The notes: generated by a model from the letters alone, not told the origin. DNA of 64,000 nucleotides from Saccopteryx bilineata (GCF_036850765.1 NC_089493.1:123944239-124008238); one strand, 5' to 3'; shown: positions 47,475-58,039, counted from the stretch's first letter. Translations and numbers: made by a program.

Positions 47475-47655
47475 TTTTTTTTAATTATTTTTATTTATTC
47501 ATTCATTTTAGAGAAGCAGAGAGAGAATGGGGGGCTCAGGAGCAGCAAGCATCAACTCCCATATGTGCCTTCACTGGGCAAGCCCAGGGTGTTGAACTGG
47601 CGACCTCGGTGTTCCAGGTCGTCGCTTTATCCACTGAGCCACCACAGGTCAGGCA
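47475..47655 (-). mobile_element. Type C SINE, antisense
   Basis: 'attcattcattttagagaagc', 'atcaactcccatatgtgcc' and the reversed head 'tatccactgagccaccacaggtcagg'. The G-rich flanks (ggggggagg / gggggggaggg) are the likely target duplication. Confidence 0.9.
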
Positions 47656-48161
47656 TGGGGGGGAGGGTTGATAGTTGTTTCTATTTCCTCGCTATTTATC
47701 AGTCTGTTAACATTTTCCACTTCTTAATGACTTAGTCAAGGAAGATTGTATAGTTCTTGGAACTTATCCATTTCTTCTAGATTGTTAATTTGGTGGCATA
47801 TAATCTTTCATAGTATTCTAGTATGATTCTTTGTATATCTATGATGTCTGTGGGAATTTCTCCTTTTTTCATTTAGAATTTTGTTTATATGAGTCATTTC
47901 TCTTTTTTATTCAGTGAATCTAGCCAGAGGTTGGTCAATTTTATTGATCTTTTCAAAGAACCAGCTCTTTGCTGTATTACCTTTTTCTCTAGTTTTTCTG
48001 TTCTCTATTTCATTTAGTTCTGCACAAATTTTTATCATTTCCTTCCTTCTGCTGACTTTGGGTTGCCTTTCTTCATCATTTTCTTGTTCTTTAAAATGTA
48101 ATGTTAGGTTATTTATTCAGGATCTCTTGTTTCTTGATATAAGCCTATAATGATATAAACT

Positions 48162-48352
48162 CAGGCGTCCCCAAACTACGGCCCACGGGCCGCAATGCGA
48201 CCCCCTGAGGCCATTTATCCAGCCTCACTGCACTTCTAGAAGGGGCACCTCTTTCATTGGTGGTCAGTGAGAGGACCACTGTATCTGGCAGCCCTCCAAT
48301 GGTCTGAGGGACAGTGAACTGGCCCCCTGTGTAAAAAGTTTGGAGAACCCTG
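48162..48352. mobile_element. Non-autonomous hAT element, family 2, copy 2 (internally deleted)
   Basis: It runs from caggcgtccccaaactacgg to 'gtttggagaaccctg'. It matches 13,862-14,179 at both ends but lacks the AT-rich middle. No clear 8-bp duplication remains. Confidence 0.8.
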
Positions 48353-48413
48353 CTCTAAATACTGATTTTGTTGCATTTCAAAGGTTTTGATATGTTGTGT
48401 TGTCATTCTCATT

Positions 48414-48415
<2 letters not shown>

Positions 48416-48464
<49 letters not shown>
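48416..48464 (+). repeat. (TG)n then (TA)n microsatellite
   Basis: About 30 bp of TG and about 18 bp of AT, directly left of an antisense type A SINE. Confidence 0.95.
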
Positions 48465-48479
<15 letters not shown>

Positions 48480-48838
48480 GTATTTTTCCGAAGTGAGAAG
48501 CAGGGGGGAGGGAGACAAACAGACTCCTGCATGCACCTGACCGGGATCCACCCAGTATGCCCACCAGGGGGCAATGCTTGACCCATCTGGGGCGTTGCTC
48601 TGCTGCAACCAGAGCCATTCTAGCGCCTGAGGCAGAGGCCATGGAACCATCCACAGCGCCCATGCCAACTTTGCTCCAATGGAGTTTTAGCTGTGGAAGG
48701 AGAAGAGAGAGATAGAAAAATGAGGTAGAAGGGTGGAGAAGCAGATGGGTGCTTCTCCTGTGTGCCCTGACTGGGAATCGAGCCCGGGATTTGCACATGT
48801 TGGGCTGACGCTCCACTGCTGAGCCAACCGGCCAGGGC
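48465..48838 (-). mobile_element. Type A SINE, antisense, between two GT microsatellites
   Basis: Poly-T, then 'gtatttttccgaagtgagaag', ending in the reversed head 'tgagccaaccggccagggc'. GT repeats abut both ends. Confidence 0.92.
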
Positions 48839-48840
48839 AT

Positions 48841-48841
<1 letters not shown>

Positions 48842-48880
<39 letters not shown>
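48842..48880 (+). repeat. (GT)n microsatellite
   Basis: About 39 bp of uninterrupted GT. Confidence 0.97.
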
Positions 48881-48884
<4 letters not shown>

Positions 48885-49012
48885 AGTGTGTACATATATT
48901 GATCTCTGCTTTTATTTCTTCTTTGATCCAGTCATTTTTTAGAAGTATGTTGTTTAATTTCCACATTTTTGTGTGTTTCTTTACTTCTGTTTTGCAGTTA
49001 AATTCTTTTTCA

Positions 49013-49401
49013 GCCCTGGCCGGTTGGCTCAGCGGTAGAGCGTCGGCCTGGCATGCAGGAGTCCCAGGTTCGATTCCCGGCCAGGGCACACAGGAGAAGC
49101 ACCCATCTGCTTCTCCACCCCTCCCCCTCTCCTTCCTCTCTGTCTCTCTCTTCCCCTCCTGCAGCCAGGGCTCCACTGGAGCAAAAGATGGCCCGGGCGC
49201 TGGGGATGGCTCTGTGGCCTCTGCTTCAGGAGCTAGAATGGCTCTGGATGCAAGAGAGCAACCCCCCAGAGGGGCAGAACATCACCCCCTGGTGGGTATG
49301 CCAGGTGGATCCTGGTGGGGCGCATGCGGGAGTCTGTCTGACTGCCTCCCCATTTCCAGCTTCGGAAAAATGAAAAAAAAAAAAACCAAAAAGTAAAAAC
49401 C
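49013..49401 (+). mobile_element. tRNA-derived SINE, type A
   Basis: Complete. The short target duplication tctttttca lies at 49,004-49,012 and 49,402-49,410. It faces the antisense copy at 48,465-48,838 as an inverted pair about 175 bp apart. Confidence 0.92.
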
Positions 49402-50054
49402 TCTTTTTCAGAGGCTTATGGTCAGAAAACATGCTTGGTATAAATTCATATTCTTGAATTTGTTGAGGCTAGTTTTGTGGCCCAACATATGGTCTATCCT
49501 TGAGAATGTTGGATGCACACTAGAAAAAAATGTAGAAATCTGATGTTCTGAGACAAAATGTTCTATAAATATCTAGTATGTCTATTTGATCAAATGTGTC
49601 ATTTAAGGCCGGTATTTCTTTATTGATTTTCTGTTTGAATGATCTATCTAAAGATGTCAATGGTGTGTTGAGGTCTCTAAGTATGATTGTGTTTTTGTCC
49701 ATTCTGTTTTTCGATCTTAGATGTCTTATATATTTTGGTGCTCCCTGACTCAGTGCATATATATTAAGAAGTGTTATATTTTCTTCATATAGCGTCCTCT
49801 TTATCATTATGAAATGTACATCTTTGTCTCTTGTTACTTCTGTTGTCTTAAAGTCAGTATTGTCAGATGTAAGTATGGCTACACCTGCTTTTCTTTGGGT
49901 ATTATTTGCTCAGAGAATTGTTTTCCAAGCTTTCACTTAGAGTCTAGTTTTGTCCTTGTAGCTTAGATGTGTCTCCCGAAGGCAGCATATGGTTGTGTAT
50001 TGGGAGAAATGACAACTAACTAAGGTAACTACACTTACGGAAAAACTAGCTCAT

Positions 50055-50100
50055 TTTATTATCAATGCCAAACAGGTGTTTAAATCAATTAAAATTTATT
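50055..50100 (-). promoter_or_regulatory. MIA2: Candidate poly(A) signals for MIA2
   Basis: TTTATT on the plus strand at 50,055-50,060 and 50,095-50,100 gives AATAAA on the minus strand. Another lies near 50,331. Which one is used cannot be told from the sequence. Confidence 0.4.
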
Positions 50101-50454
50101 TCATTGAGCATAAAGTTACTTTTACATTTGTCTCCAACCATAAATACAGTTCTTGGCATAAAGACATAGCCTTTGGAGTTTAAAACATCCCCAACTGCAA
50201 GATTACATATAGGAAACTCCTATTATTGTTCATGTGATAGTAGATTCATTAATCAAAACAAAATAATTATACTATGTAGAATAAAATAAAGTAGAAATAA
50301 TTTACTCATAAAATTCATATTTAAATCATCTTTATTTACAAAATACTATCCTGAGAATGTAATTCCATTAAGCTCTAATTTGAGCATAAGTATAATCACT
50401 TAAGTAACAGCTGTTACTTAAACTGAAAATAAGAGAAGTAAAAATTACTTTTGA

Positions 50455-50560
50455 GACGGATCATGAATCCTAGAAATGTACACTTGAAACCTATATGATC
50501 TTATGTGAGATCCCAATTATTTTCATTAAAAAAATAAAATTAAAATTAAAAAAGAAAAAT
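50455..50560 (+). mobile_element. Short L1 3' end inserted in the MIA2 3' UTR
   Basis: 'gaaatgtacacttgaaacctatatg' then 'attttcattaaaaaaataaaat' is the very end of a bat-type L1 3' UTR plus poly-A. The perfect 12-bp target duplication aattacttttga lies at 50,443-50,454 and 50,561-50,572. It is antisense to MIA2. Confidence 0.82.
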
Positions 50561-50615
50561 AATTACTTTTGAAGAGATCCAAAAATATTGTCAAGTTTCT
50601 TGTAGTTCTGGATGT

Positions 50616-50770
50616 TCACTCGGTAGTAGGCTCATTTGAAGATGGCATCACCCCTGATGGGCCCTCACTTCTACTTTCAGGATGTGGGGGTTGGGGTGCA
50701 GGGAAGGGGAAAAATCCAGCTCTTGGGGGAAGATAATGAGGAAAAGCTCTTGGTGAGTAGATATTTCTCA
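50616..50770 (-). CDS. MIA2: MIA2 last coding exon (proline-rich C-terminus)
   Basis: On the minus strand the acceptor ctttgaacag precedes TGAGAAAT. With the A left by the previous exon this gives Met-Arg-Asn-Ile-Tyr. The exon reads SPRAFPHYLPPRAGFFPFP, then PHPESRSEGPSGVMPSSNEP, ending TTE and TGA at 50,616-50,618. It matches the end of MIA2/CTAGE5, whose proline-rich domain binds SEC23 at ER exit sites. Remembered human MIA2 continues past this point with EHPEP and ends QQET. Here the same wording appears in another frame just beyond the stop (ELQET), so a short insertion (CGAG or equivalent) shifted the frame and trimmed the last few residues. Confidence 0.9.
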
Positions 50771-51512
50771 CTGTTCAAAGAGATTAATAAAAGATATTTT
50801 TAAACTTTAGGCACTTGTGGTACAGCCTTAATAAATCACTAGCTTATATTATAACTGTCAGTACTTATCTTTACATTCAAAAATTGACTCTAGAATAATT
50901 AGTTGACCTAACAAATGAACTTTTACAACATTAAAGAAAAACATGCTTTCTTCAAAGGGGATTTTAGACCACTTCTTGTCTTATGAAAATTCAACATCTT
51001 AATACTTTTTAAAAGGAATTATTTCAAAGTACACAAACCTACTTTTAAAAAGTTTAATGTAATGGAATTTTCAAAAGACTTAAAATTCAGTTATTCCCAG
51101 TTCAAATTTGGTATTATCATAAAACATTTACACTTATATCAACCACTGCCTTAAAAGTCCTCAAATAAAATTCATTTTAATTCACACCTAAAATGGAGGA
51201 GGAATAAGAAAAGTAATCACCACATTAGGCAAATAATACAATTCTGTCTAGTACTTGGTAATCATATGTATATTCTGTAAAAAACTACAGTTCAAAACAG
51301 CAATGTATAGATATAAAGGCAAAAAATTATTCCATTTTTCTGATGTGAGGCTGTGAAAGAATTTCAATAAATTCAACAATTAGTCCAAACACATTTTAGG
51401 TTTTAAGTAAGTAGGACGGCATGAGAACTACTTTAAAAAAGGACTTTAAAAAATATGTTAACCAGTAATTTTAATGCTAAAATATAAGTTGTAATTATTT
51501 TTCCTAATTGGC
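50771..51512. other. MIA2 terminal intron, right of the last exon
   Basis: AT-rich intron without recognised repeats. The intron continues to 52,214 and holds one SINE. Confidence 0.6.
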
Positions 51513-51528
51513 ATAGTAACCAGTTTCT

Positions 51529-51911
51529 TTTCTTTTTTTTTTTCTTTTTGTATTTTTCTGAAGTTGGAAATGGGGAGGCAGTCAGAGAGACTCCCACATG
51601 CGCCCAACTGTGATCCACCCGGCATGCCCACCAGGGGGCGATGCTCTGCCCATCTGGGGTGTCGCTCTGTTGCAACCAGAGCCATTCTAGCACCTGAGGC
51701 AGAGGCCACAGAGCCATCCTCAGCGCCCAGGCCAACTTTGCTCCAATGGAGCCTCGGCTGTGGGAGGGGAAGAGAGAGACAGAGAGGAAGGAAAGGGGGA
51801 GGGGTGGAGAAGCAGATGGGCGCTTCTCCTGTGTGCCCTGGCCAGGAATCAAACCTGGGACTCCTGCACGCCAGGCCGACGCTCTACCACTGAGCCAACC
51901 GGCCAGGGCTT
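51529..51911 (-). mobile_element. tRNA-derived SINE, type A
   Basis: It reads on the minus strand and so has the sense orientation for MIA2. The perfect 16-bp target duplication atagtaaccagtttct lies at 51,513-51,528 and 51,912-51,927. Confidence 0.94.
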
Positions 51912-52214
51912 ATAGTAACCAGTTTCTATGAAATGAGATAAAAATAAATTCAATCTTAACATAAGACTACTACAAAAAGCAAGTGATTTTCTTGACAAGG
52001 GAAATACAGAAATAGTTCCACATTACTGAGATGAGTCAAGTTGAAACCTCAGTAGTCTACTGATGATTGGTTGCCTTCCAAATTATGAAGAGTAGCAGTA
52101 CACTCACAAAAATGTGAAGAAAGTTTCCCTCTACTATATTACTACACAAATAGAAAGTAGACTTAATATATCTGACTTACTCTATAAAATATATATTAAA
52201 TTTAGAAAGCATAC

Positions 52215-52434
52215 TTGCAAATGGAGGCAGTGGTGGACCAGGAAAGTCCCCTGGAGGAAAATAATCACGTGAAGCTCCATACATGCCCCCTGGAGGTGGA
52301 GGAAAAGGAAGACCTCTTCTCATCAACAGGCCCCTTGCATCCACTGGAAACAATGGACCTCTGACTGGAGGAACAAAGCCAGGGCCAGTAGCTTCGCTTT
52401 TGGGGGGCAGAGATGCATCAGGCACATTAAAATT
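52215..52434 (-). CDS. MIA2: MIA2 penultimate coding exon (proline-rich)
   Basis: 220 bp between the acceptor tttgttacag and the donor GTATGC. The frame from the previous exon (…DDLG) continues as [20 protein letters not shown], then [37 protein letters not shown] and PLPPFA, leaving A for the last exon. This is the proline-rich region of MIA2/CTAGE5. The protein works with TANGO1 (MIA3) at ER exit sites in the export of bulky cargo such as collagen and lipoproteins; polyproline motifs contact the COPII subunit SEC23. No disabling change is seen. Confidence 0.95.
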
Positions 52435-52796
52435 CTGTAACAAATTGACATATAGCAATCACTAAAAATAATAGCAAAATTTGTCATCATTTTCTTAGAA
52501 AGCCTAAGGAACCTAGACAGCTAGGCAGAAAGGAGTCGGCGATAGTCATAAAAGGCTCCAAAGATTCAGTTTTCTACATCAGAGAGATTTTTGCTGTCAC
52601 AAATAGTTTATTAATTCAGCAGAAGCAGCTTTAACCAACAAAGTGATATTCCGACTAAAGATATAACAAAAGAATACAAAAATATATTCTTTTATAAGCA
52701 TATACTGAAAAAAAGATGCTTATGTTTATACTTTCAACATAAAATAAGGTAATCAAAATCAAAATTGTAAACATAACAACAAAAATACACTTTAAA
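52435..52796. other. MIA2 intron sequence
   Basis: AT-rich, nothing recognised. Confidence 0.5.
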
Positions 52797-52807
52797 ACAT
52801 TCAAATA

Positions 52808-53152
52808 GCCTAACCAGGCAGTGGCGCAGTGGATAGAGCGTCGGACTGGGATGCGGAGGACCCAGGTTCAAGACCCCGTGGTCGCCAGCTTGAGTGCGGG
52901 CTCATCTGGTTTGAGCAAAAAAAAAGCCCACTAGCTTGAACCCAAGGTCGCTGGCTCCAGCAAGGGGTTACTCGGTCTACTGAAGGCCTGCGGTCAAGGC
53001 ACATATGGGAAAGAAATCAATGAACAACTAAGGTGTTGCAACGTGCAATGAAAAACTAATGATTGATGCTTCTCATCTCTCTCCGTTCCTGTCTGTCTGT
53101 CCCTATCTATCCCTCTCTCTGACTCACTCTCTGTCTCTGTAAAAACAAACAG
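52808..53152 (+). mobile_element. tRNA-derived SINE, type B
   Basis: Complete, antisense to MIA2. The target duplication acattcaaata lies at 52,797-52,807 and 53,153-53,163. Confidence 0.93.
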
Positions 53153-53227
53153 ACATTCAAATAAAAATCCAAGGGAGAAAATCCAAATTCTTGCTTAACT
53201 ATAGTAAAACAACTCAAGCCTCTAGTT

Positions 53228-53583
53228 CAGGGGTAGTCAACCTTTTTATACCTACCGCCCACTTTTGTATCCCTGTTAGTAGTAAAATTTTCTAACCGCC
53301 CACCTGTCCATAGTAATGGTGATTTATAAAGTAGGGAAGTAACTTTACTTTATAAAATTTATAAAGCAGAGATACAGCAAGATAAAGCATATAATAATAA
53401 TTACTTACCAAGTACTTTATGTCAGATTTTCACTAAGTTTGGCAGAATAAATCTTTATAAAACAACTTACTATAGTAGAGTCAAATCTATATTTTTATTT
53501 ATACTTTGGTTGCTCCGCTACTGCCCACCATGAAAGCTGGAATGCCCACTAGTGGGTGGTAGGGACCAGGATGACTAGCACTT
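53228..53583. mobile_element. Non-autonomous hAT element, family 1, copy 2
   Basis: 356 bp, inverse in orientation to 12,074-12,436 and alignable along its whole length. Left end caggggtagtcaacct; right end worn ('gatgactagcactt'). The 8-bp target duplication is ctctagtt (53,220-53,227) / ttctagtt (53,584-53,591). Confidence 0.9.
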
Positions 53584-53680
53584 TTCTAGTTTGTGGACAC
53601 ATTTCAATATGTAAGTTGTATTTTATCACCATCAGGTACATTCCAGAAAAGAACAGCTATAATGTTAAATAGAAAGTACT

Positions 53681-54051
53681 GCCCTGACCAGTTGGCTCAG
53701 TGGTAGAGCGTCGGCCTGGCGTGCAGAAGTCCCGGGTTTGATTCCCCGCCAGGGCACACAGAATAAGCACCCATCTGCTTCTCCACCCCTCCCCCTCTCC
53801 TTCCTCTCTGTCTCTCTCTTCCCCTCCCGCAGCAGAGGCTCCACTGGAGCAAAAGATGGCCTGGGCACTGAGGATGGCTCCGTGGCCTCTGCCTCAGGTG
53901 CTAGAATGGCTCTGGTCGCGACAGAGCGACACCCCGGATGGGCAGAGCATTGCCCCCTGGTGGGCGTGCCGGGTGGATCCCGGTCGGGCGCATGCAGGAA
54001 TCTGTCTGACTGTGTCCCAGTTTCCAGCTTCGGAAAAGTACAAAAAAAAAA
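53681..54051 (+). mobile_element. tRNA-derived SINE, type A
   Basis: Antisense to MIA2. The short target duplication aaagtac lies at 53,673-53,679 and 54,052-54,058. It forms an inverted pair with 54,374-54,765. Confidence 0.9.
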
Positions 54052-54056
54052 AAAGT

Positions 54057-54800
54057 ACCGTATTTCCCCACATATAAGATGCACTGTTTTCCGAAAAATT
54101 TCGGGTCTAAAATCTGGGTGTGTCTTATACAGTGGTTGTAGATTTTTTTTACTTGCACTTCTTGCTTTTTCGTACTTGTTTTTACGCTCATTGTTGAAGA
54201 CAGTGATAGACGCAGATGAAGACAAGCTAATGGATGGGAGTTTTGACAGTGATTGATGAAGGGTTATATGAATTTTATGATGAATAATACTTGAGTTCAA
54301 TGACTTCATGTATATATATTTTTCCAAATTTCAGGCCTCAAAATTAGGTGCGTCTTATACATAGGAGCATCTTTTTTTTTTTGTATTTTTCTGAAGGTGG
54401 AAACGGGGAGAGACAGTCAGACAGACTCCCGCATGCGCCCGACCGGGATCCACCCGGCACGCCCACCAGGGGCGACGCTCTGCCCACCAGGGGGCGATGC
54501 TCTGCTCCTCCAGGGCGTCACTCTACCGCGACCAGAGCCACTCTAGCACCTAGGGCAGAGGCCAAGGAGCCATCCCCAGCGCCCGGGCCATCTTTGCTCC
54601 AATGGAGCCTTGGCTGCAGGAGGGGAAGAGAGAGACAGAGAGGAAGGAGGGGTTGGGGGTGGAGAAGCAAATAGGCGCTTCTCCTATGTGCCCTGGCCAG
54701 GAATCGAACCCGGGTCCCCCGCACGCCAGGCCGACGCTCTACCACTGAGCCAACCGGCCAGGGCTCATGGGAGCATCTTATATGTATATTTATCAAAATG
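54057..54800. mobile_element. DNA transposon relic with 'ccgtatttcccc' ends, split by a SINE
   Basis: 'taccgtatttccccacatataag' at the left and 'gggagcatcttatatg' at the right, beyond the SINE, are worn inverted ends around the repeated phrase 'gtgtcttatac' / 'gcgtcttatac'. The middle holds a short relic of a frame (VIDADEDKLMDGSFDSD). The termini resemble pogo/Zombi-type elements; the family is uncertain. Confidence 0.6.
54374..54765 (-). mobile_element. tRNA-derived SINE, type A (long variant)
   Basis: Sense with respect to MIA2. The target duplication cataggagcatctt / catgggagcatctt lies at 54,360-54,373 and 54,766-54,779. It ends about 150 bp from a MIA2 exon. Confidence 0.93.
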
Positions 54801-54913
54801 AAAGAAAAAGGGTTACATTAAAAACTAGATGGCTAGTTAAATTTCTGTTCATAGTAAACTAAGAAATTTGAAAGCTCCTGAATAATGGATAAAATTACAT
54901 TTTCAATACTTAC

Positions 54914-54972
54914 ACCAAGATCGTCTTTGCTATCATTTCTACTGGATTCCACTTCCGAAGACTTTGGCCCAT
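54914..54972 (-). CDS. MIA2: MIA2 internal coding exon
   Basis: A 59-bp exon between the acceptor ttatgtctag and the donor GTAAGT. After two bases completing a split codon it reads GPKSSEVESSRNDSKDDLG and joins in frame to the next exon (NFNVPD). This matches the serine-rich linker before the proline-rich end of MIA2/CTAGE5. The upstream exons are not in the window: nothing recognisable as MIA2 coding sequence was found from 54,973 to 64,000, so that stretch is inferred to be one intron or part of one. Confidence 0.92.
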
Positions 54973-56227
54973 CTAGACATAAAAATTAAACCATGAAAAA
55001 TATATGACTTATCACCCCATTCCTAGAATAGCTTCAAATCACAAAGGACACTGATACTTTCCCACTCCCCTTGTCAACACATAAACCAGCTTGACACCAG
55101 CAACCTGTATTATGGCCACAAGAGCAGCCTGAGGTCCCTTGGAATTTTGGGCAGACTTAAGAGTCCTGCAAAGGCATGTGGCAGCTTGTTTCTAGGCAAA
55201 CGTGCTAAAAGCAGCATCATGAAATTTCTAGGAAGCAGCATTTCTCACCCTCCTTCCTTTCATTTTTCCTTCCTTCCTTCATTTTTCTCCCCTTACTTCC
55301 TTTCTTTTATCCCTCTCTCCCTCCTTTGCTCCTTCTTTTCCTCCCTCTAATCCTACCTTCCTCATTCCTCCATCAGGTAGCATACACTAGCATTCAAAGA
55401 AGCAATCATGGCTGATGCCCAGGTTAGCCACTGTTTCTAAATAAATGTTATTAAACTTTGTTATCAAGAACTGCTCAGTCTCGTAAAAAATAAAAGTAAA
55501 ATAAAAAAAGAACTGCTCAGTCTCTGAGAACACTCCAGCTCTATAGTAATCCAACCTTCTGCTTCCACTCTTCTTATACCTGAGCCACTTAGCATGTCTG
55601 GGAGTAAAAAAACCCACAAAGCCATGTAGACTGGCATCGTGCCAGGCTGACAGCTCTCCAGCCATACTTTCAGCTGCCCATTGCCTAGCTTTCTGTCTTG
55701 AGTCTCCTAAGCCAGTTTTCTCCTCCATAATTTCAAACCTACTATACCAGTAGGAGTTAGAAACTCCCTTAATTTTCTATAATCAAACTTAACTGTAATA
55801 GCAACTATATTCCTATGATCTTTCCTCTTATTATCATGGAAAAGGATCCTTCTATACAATCTATAACCCCGATTCTGTACTCAAAATCCCTTCTCTCCAT
55901 CTTCTTCAGGGATTTCCTTCTCTTTGTTGCCTTATTCCTCCCTTTCTGCAAGTCTGTCCCAACTGCTATGTAAAAATGAGGCAGAGAATCCCCCTATAAC
56001 TAGCCACCTCTCTTCTTAACAATCAAATTGTTCAGGATTCCTCCCATTTTGTTCTCATTTTACTATACTCTATTTGTAATATCAACTGTTTCACTGAAAC
56101 TGTTTTCCTCAAGATCAAAAACAGTCTTTGTTTTGCTAAATTAAAAGACACAGTTAGTCCTTATGTTATTTTTCACCATTGTTGACTGATCCCTTCTTTA
56201 AATCCTCTCAGAGAATTAAAAGAAATC
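54973..56227. other. MIA2 intron sequence with a TTCC-rich tract
   Basis: A pyrimidine-rich (ttcc/ctcc) tract lies at about 55,248-55,375. No exon or clear repeat was otherwise recognised. The 113-codon frame at 55,387-55,728 has no family resemblance. Confidence 0.5.
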
Positions 56228-56530
56228 CTTTTAATTTCTTTTTTTTTTTAAGTGAGAGGAGGGGATATAGACAGACTCCTGCAAGTGCCCCAATCAGGAT
56301 CCACCTGGCAACCCCTATCTGAGGCTGATGCTCGAATCTACCAAGCTATCCACAGTGCCTGGGGCCGACACTCAAACAAATGGAGCCACTGGCTATGAGA
56401 GGAGAAGAGAGAGAGAAGCAGGAGAGGGAGAAGAGAAGCAGATGGATGCTTCTCATGTGTGCCTTGACCAGGAATCAAACCCAGAACAGGCTGGGCCAAG
56501 GCTCTATCCACTGAGCCAAATGACCAGGGC
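56228..56530 (-). mobile_element. Old diverged type A SINE, antisense
   Basis: 'gtgagaggaggggatatagacagactcctgc', 'gatccacctggcaacccc', 'agaagcagatggatgcttctc' and the reversed head 'ccactgagccaaatgaccagggc'. Confidence 0.85.
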
Positions 56531-56549
56531 CTCAGCCTTTAATTTCTGT

Positions 56550-57640
56550 GATGCTACCTTTCCTTCTCTCCATCTCTTCTTTCTAACCACTGCTCTTCAG
56601 TCTCTTTGGTGGGTTCCACTACCTCTGACCATTCCTTACACGGTGGTCTCCTCAGAGTTCTACCTTCAGCCCTATTCTCCTCTCACTTCCTCTTTGAGAA
56701 ATCCCCTCTACTCCTATAGCTTTGATTTGATGTATACTATTAATGACTCAGGTGTATAATTCCAATCTAGATATTTCCCTTAGGACTTGAAAACTTGAAC
56801 TGCTGACTTGAATATTCATGCAGGTGTATCAAAGGTACTACTAATTTGTAAGTTCAAAATGTAACTTATAATCTTTCTTGTCAAATTTCCTGCTGCTCCC
56901 TGTTCCTTGTCTGAAACAATGAATGGCCCAGATACCACCGCCAGGAACCTGGGCATCAGCCAAGATCACTTCTTTTCCCTCCCACATGCCTTCAATCCTA
57001 AATCCTCTCAATTCTATTTTCCCTATCTCTGTTTCCATTTACCTATCCCCTCTATATCATCACCCATGTGGATTCCTGTCAAGTCTCCTAAAAAGTTACC
57101 CAAATTATATTATTTCCCTATTTTAAATACATTAATGTATTTACTCTGTGAATGAGGTCCAAATTTCAGAACAGGTCTGCAAAAACTGCATGCACCACTT
57201 ACCTCTTCACTAGTTTCAATATTCCAAGACATATACTCCATGTTACAGCCATAACCTACGAGGTACTCTTAACTCTAAATCTTTAAAGATGCTATTCTCT
57301 TCTCCTGAAACATCACCATCATTCTGGCCCAGCTAACTCCTCCTTTAATTCTTAGCGTCTATGTCACTTCCTCCAAGATTTTCTTAACTACCCCATACTC
57401 AAACACTAACACCTCATCTTGGTGAGTGCTCCATCTGCTCTCATAACATTTTGTACTCACTACTTTGTCACTATGTCATGCAGCTGCTATATGCCTTTAC
57501 TAAACCTGAAGGTATAAGGAATGCTGAGCTCCTGTTCACCACTGAAATAGAACAATTTCCATAATGCTTGTATACAGTAAGCATTCTACAAATATTTAGT
57601 GCATAAATGGCTGGGTCTACTACACTCTCATTTCAATTAA
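56550..57640 (+). mobile_element. L2 LINE 3' region relic
   Basis: 'ccaggaacctgggcatcagcc', 'ccatgtggattcctgtcaagtc', 'gctattctcttctcctgaaac' and 'tgtcacttcctccaagattttc' follow the L2 3' order, sense strand. Confidence 0.65.
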
Positions 57641-57654
57641 AAAATCTTTAATAG

Positions 57655-57860
57655 GGACCCAAGATCATGGCTTAAGTCAGAGAGACACTTGTTCATATTC
57701 TGCCTCAGATATTTCCTATCCTAAGATCTTGCATACCTTTCTGAGCCTCAGTTTCTTCACCTCTAAAATGAGGATACCAGTGTCTACTTCACAGGTTCAC
57801 AGTGAAGACTAAATGAGATAATGCACTTTCATTCAATGAAGGCTTAATGAGCACTAGTAG
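57655..57860 (+). mobile_element. MIR relic
   Basis: 'ctgagcctcagtttcttcacctctaaaatgagg' and 'agtgaagactaaatgagataatgc' are the MIR core and 3' side. Confidence 0.8.
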
Positions 57861-58039
57861 TTGTGGTGATTTAACCTTATCTCTCATCATTCTCCTTCAT
57901 ATAAATACCAAATACTGACAGAGAAATAGTCATATATTAATGTTTATATAAAATTCTTCTATTCACAAAACACTTTCACACACATTAACTCATTTAATCC
58001 TCATAATCATTTAATCCTCATAAGGCTTTGTCAATGATT

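Larger units (their letters stand above)
45978..49999 (-). mobile_element. L1 ORF2, antisense, 5'-truncated, with nested insertions
   Basis: On the minus strand the order is endonuclease, then reverse transcriptase, then C-terminus. The right edge near 50,000 stops within the first few dozen ORF2 residues. At 49,520-49,807 the endonuclease remnant reads GAPKYIRHL and RDLN, where active copies have G-D-F-N. At 46,727-47,023 the reverse-transcriptase piece carries [13 protein letters not shown] and the catalytic FADD. It is broken by frameshifts, a nested L1, three SINEs and a hAT relic. Confidence 0.88.
50010..50615 (-). other. MIA2: MIA2 3' UTR
   Basis: Minus-strand sequence from the stop codon to the edge of the L1. 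It is AT-rich with several AATAAA candidates and holds a 106-bp L1 tail at 50,455-50,560. The left limit is set by the L1 border, not by a mapped cleavage site. Confidence 0.55.

Noticed and set aside
48409..49176. 255-codon open frame on the minus strand, and similar long frames at 3,216-3,686, 41,072-41,602 and 53,665-54,327
   Set aside because: They run through type A SINEs and microsatellites. The recurring peptides (for example CVPWPGIEPGTSARQADALPL) are SINE translations and not genes.
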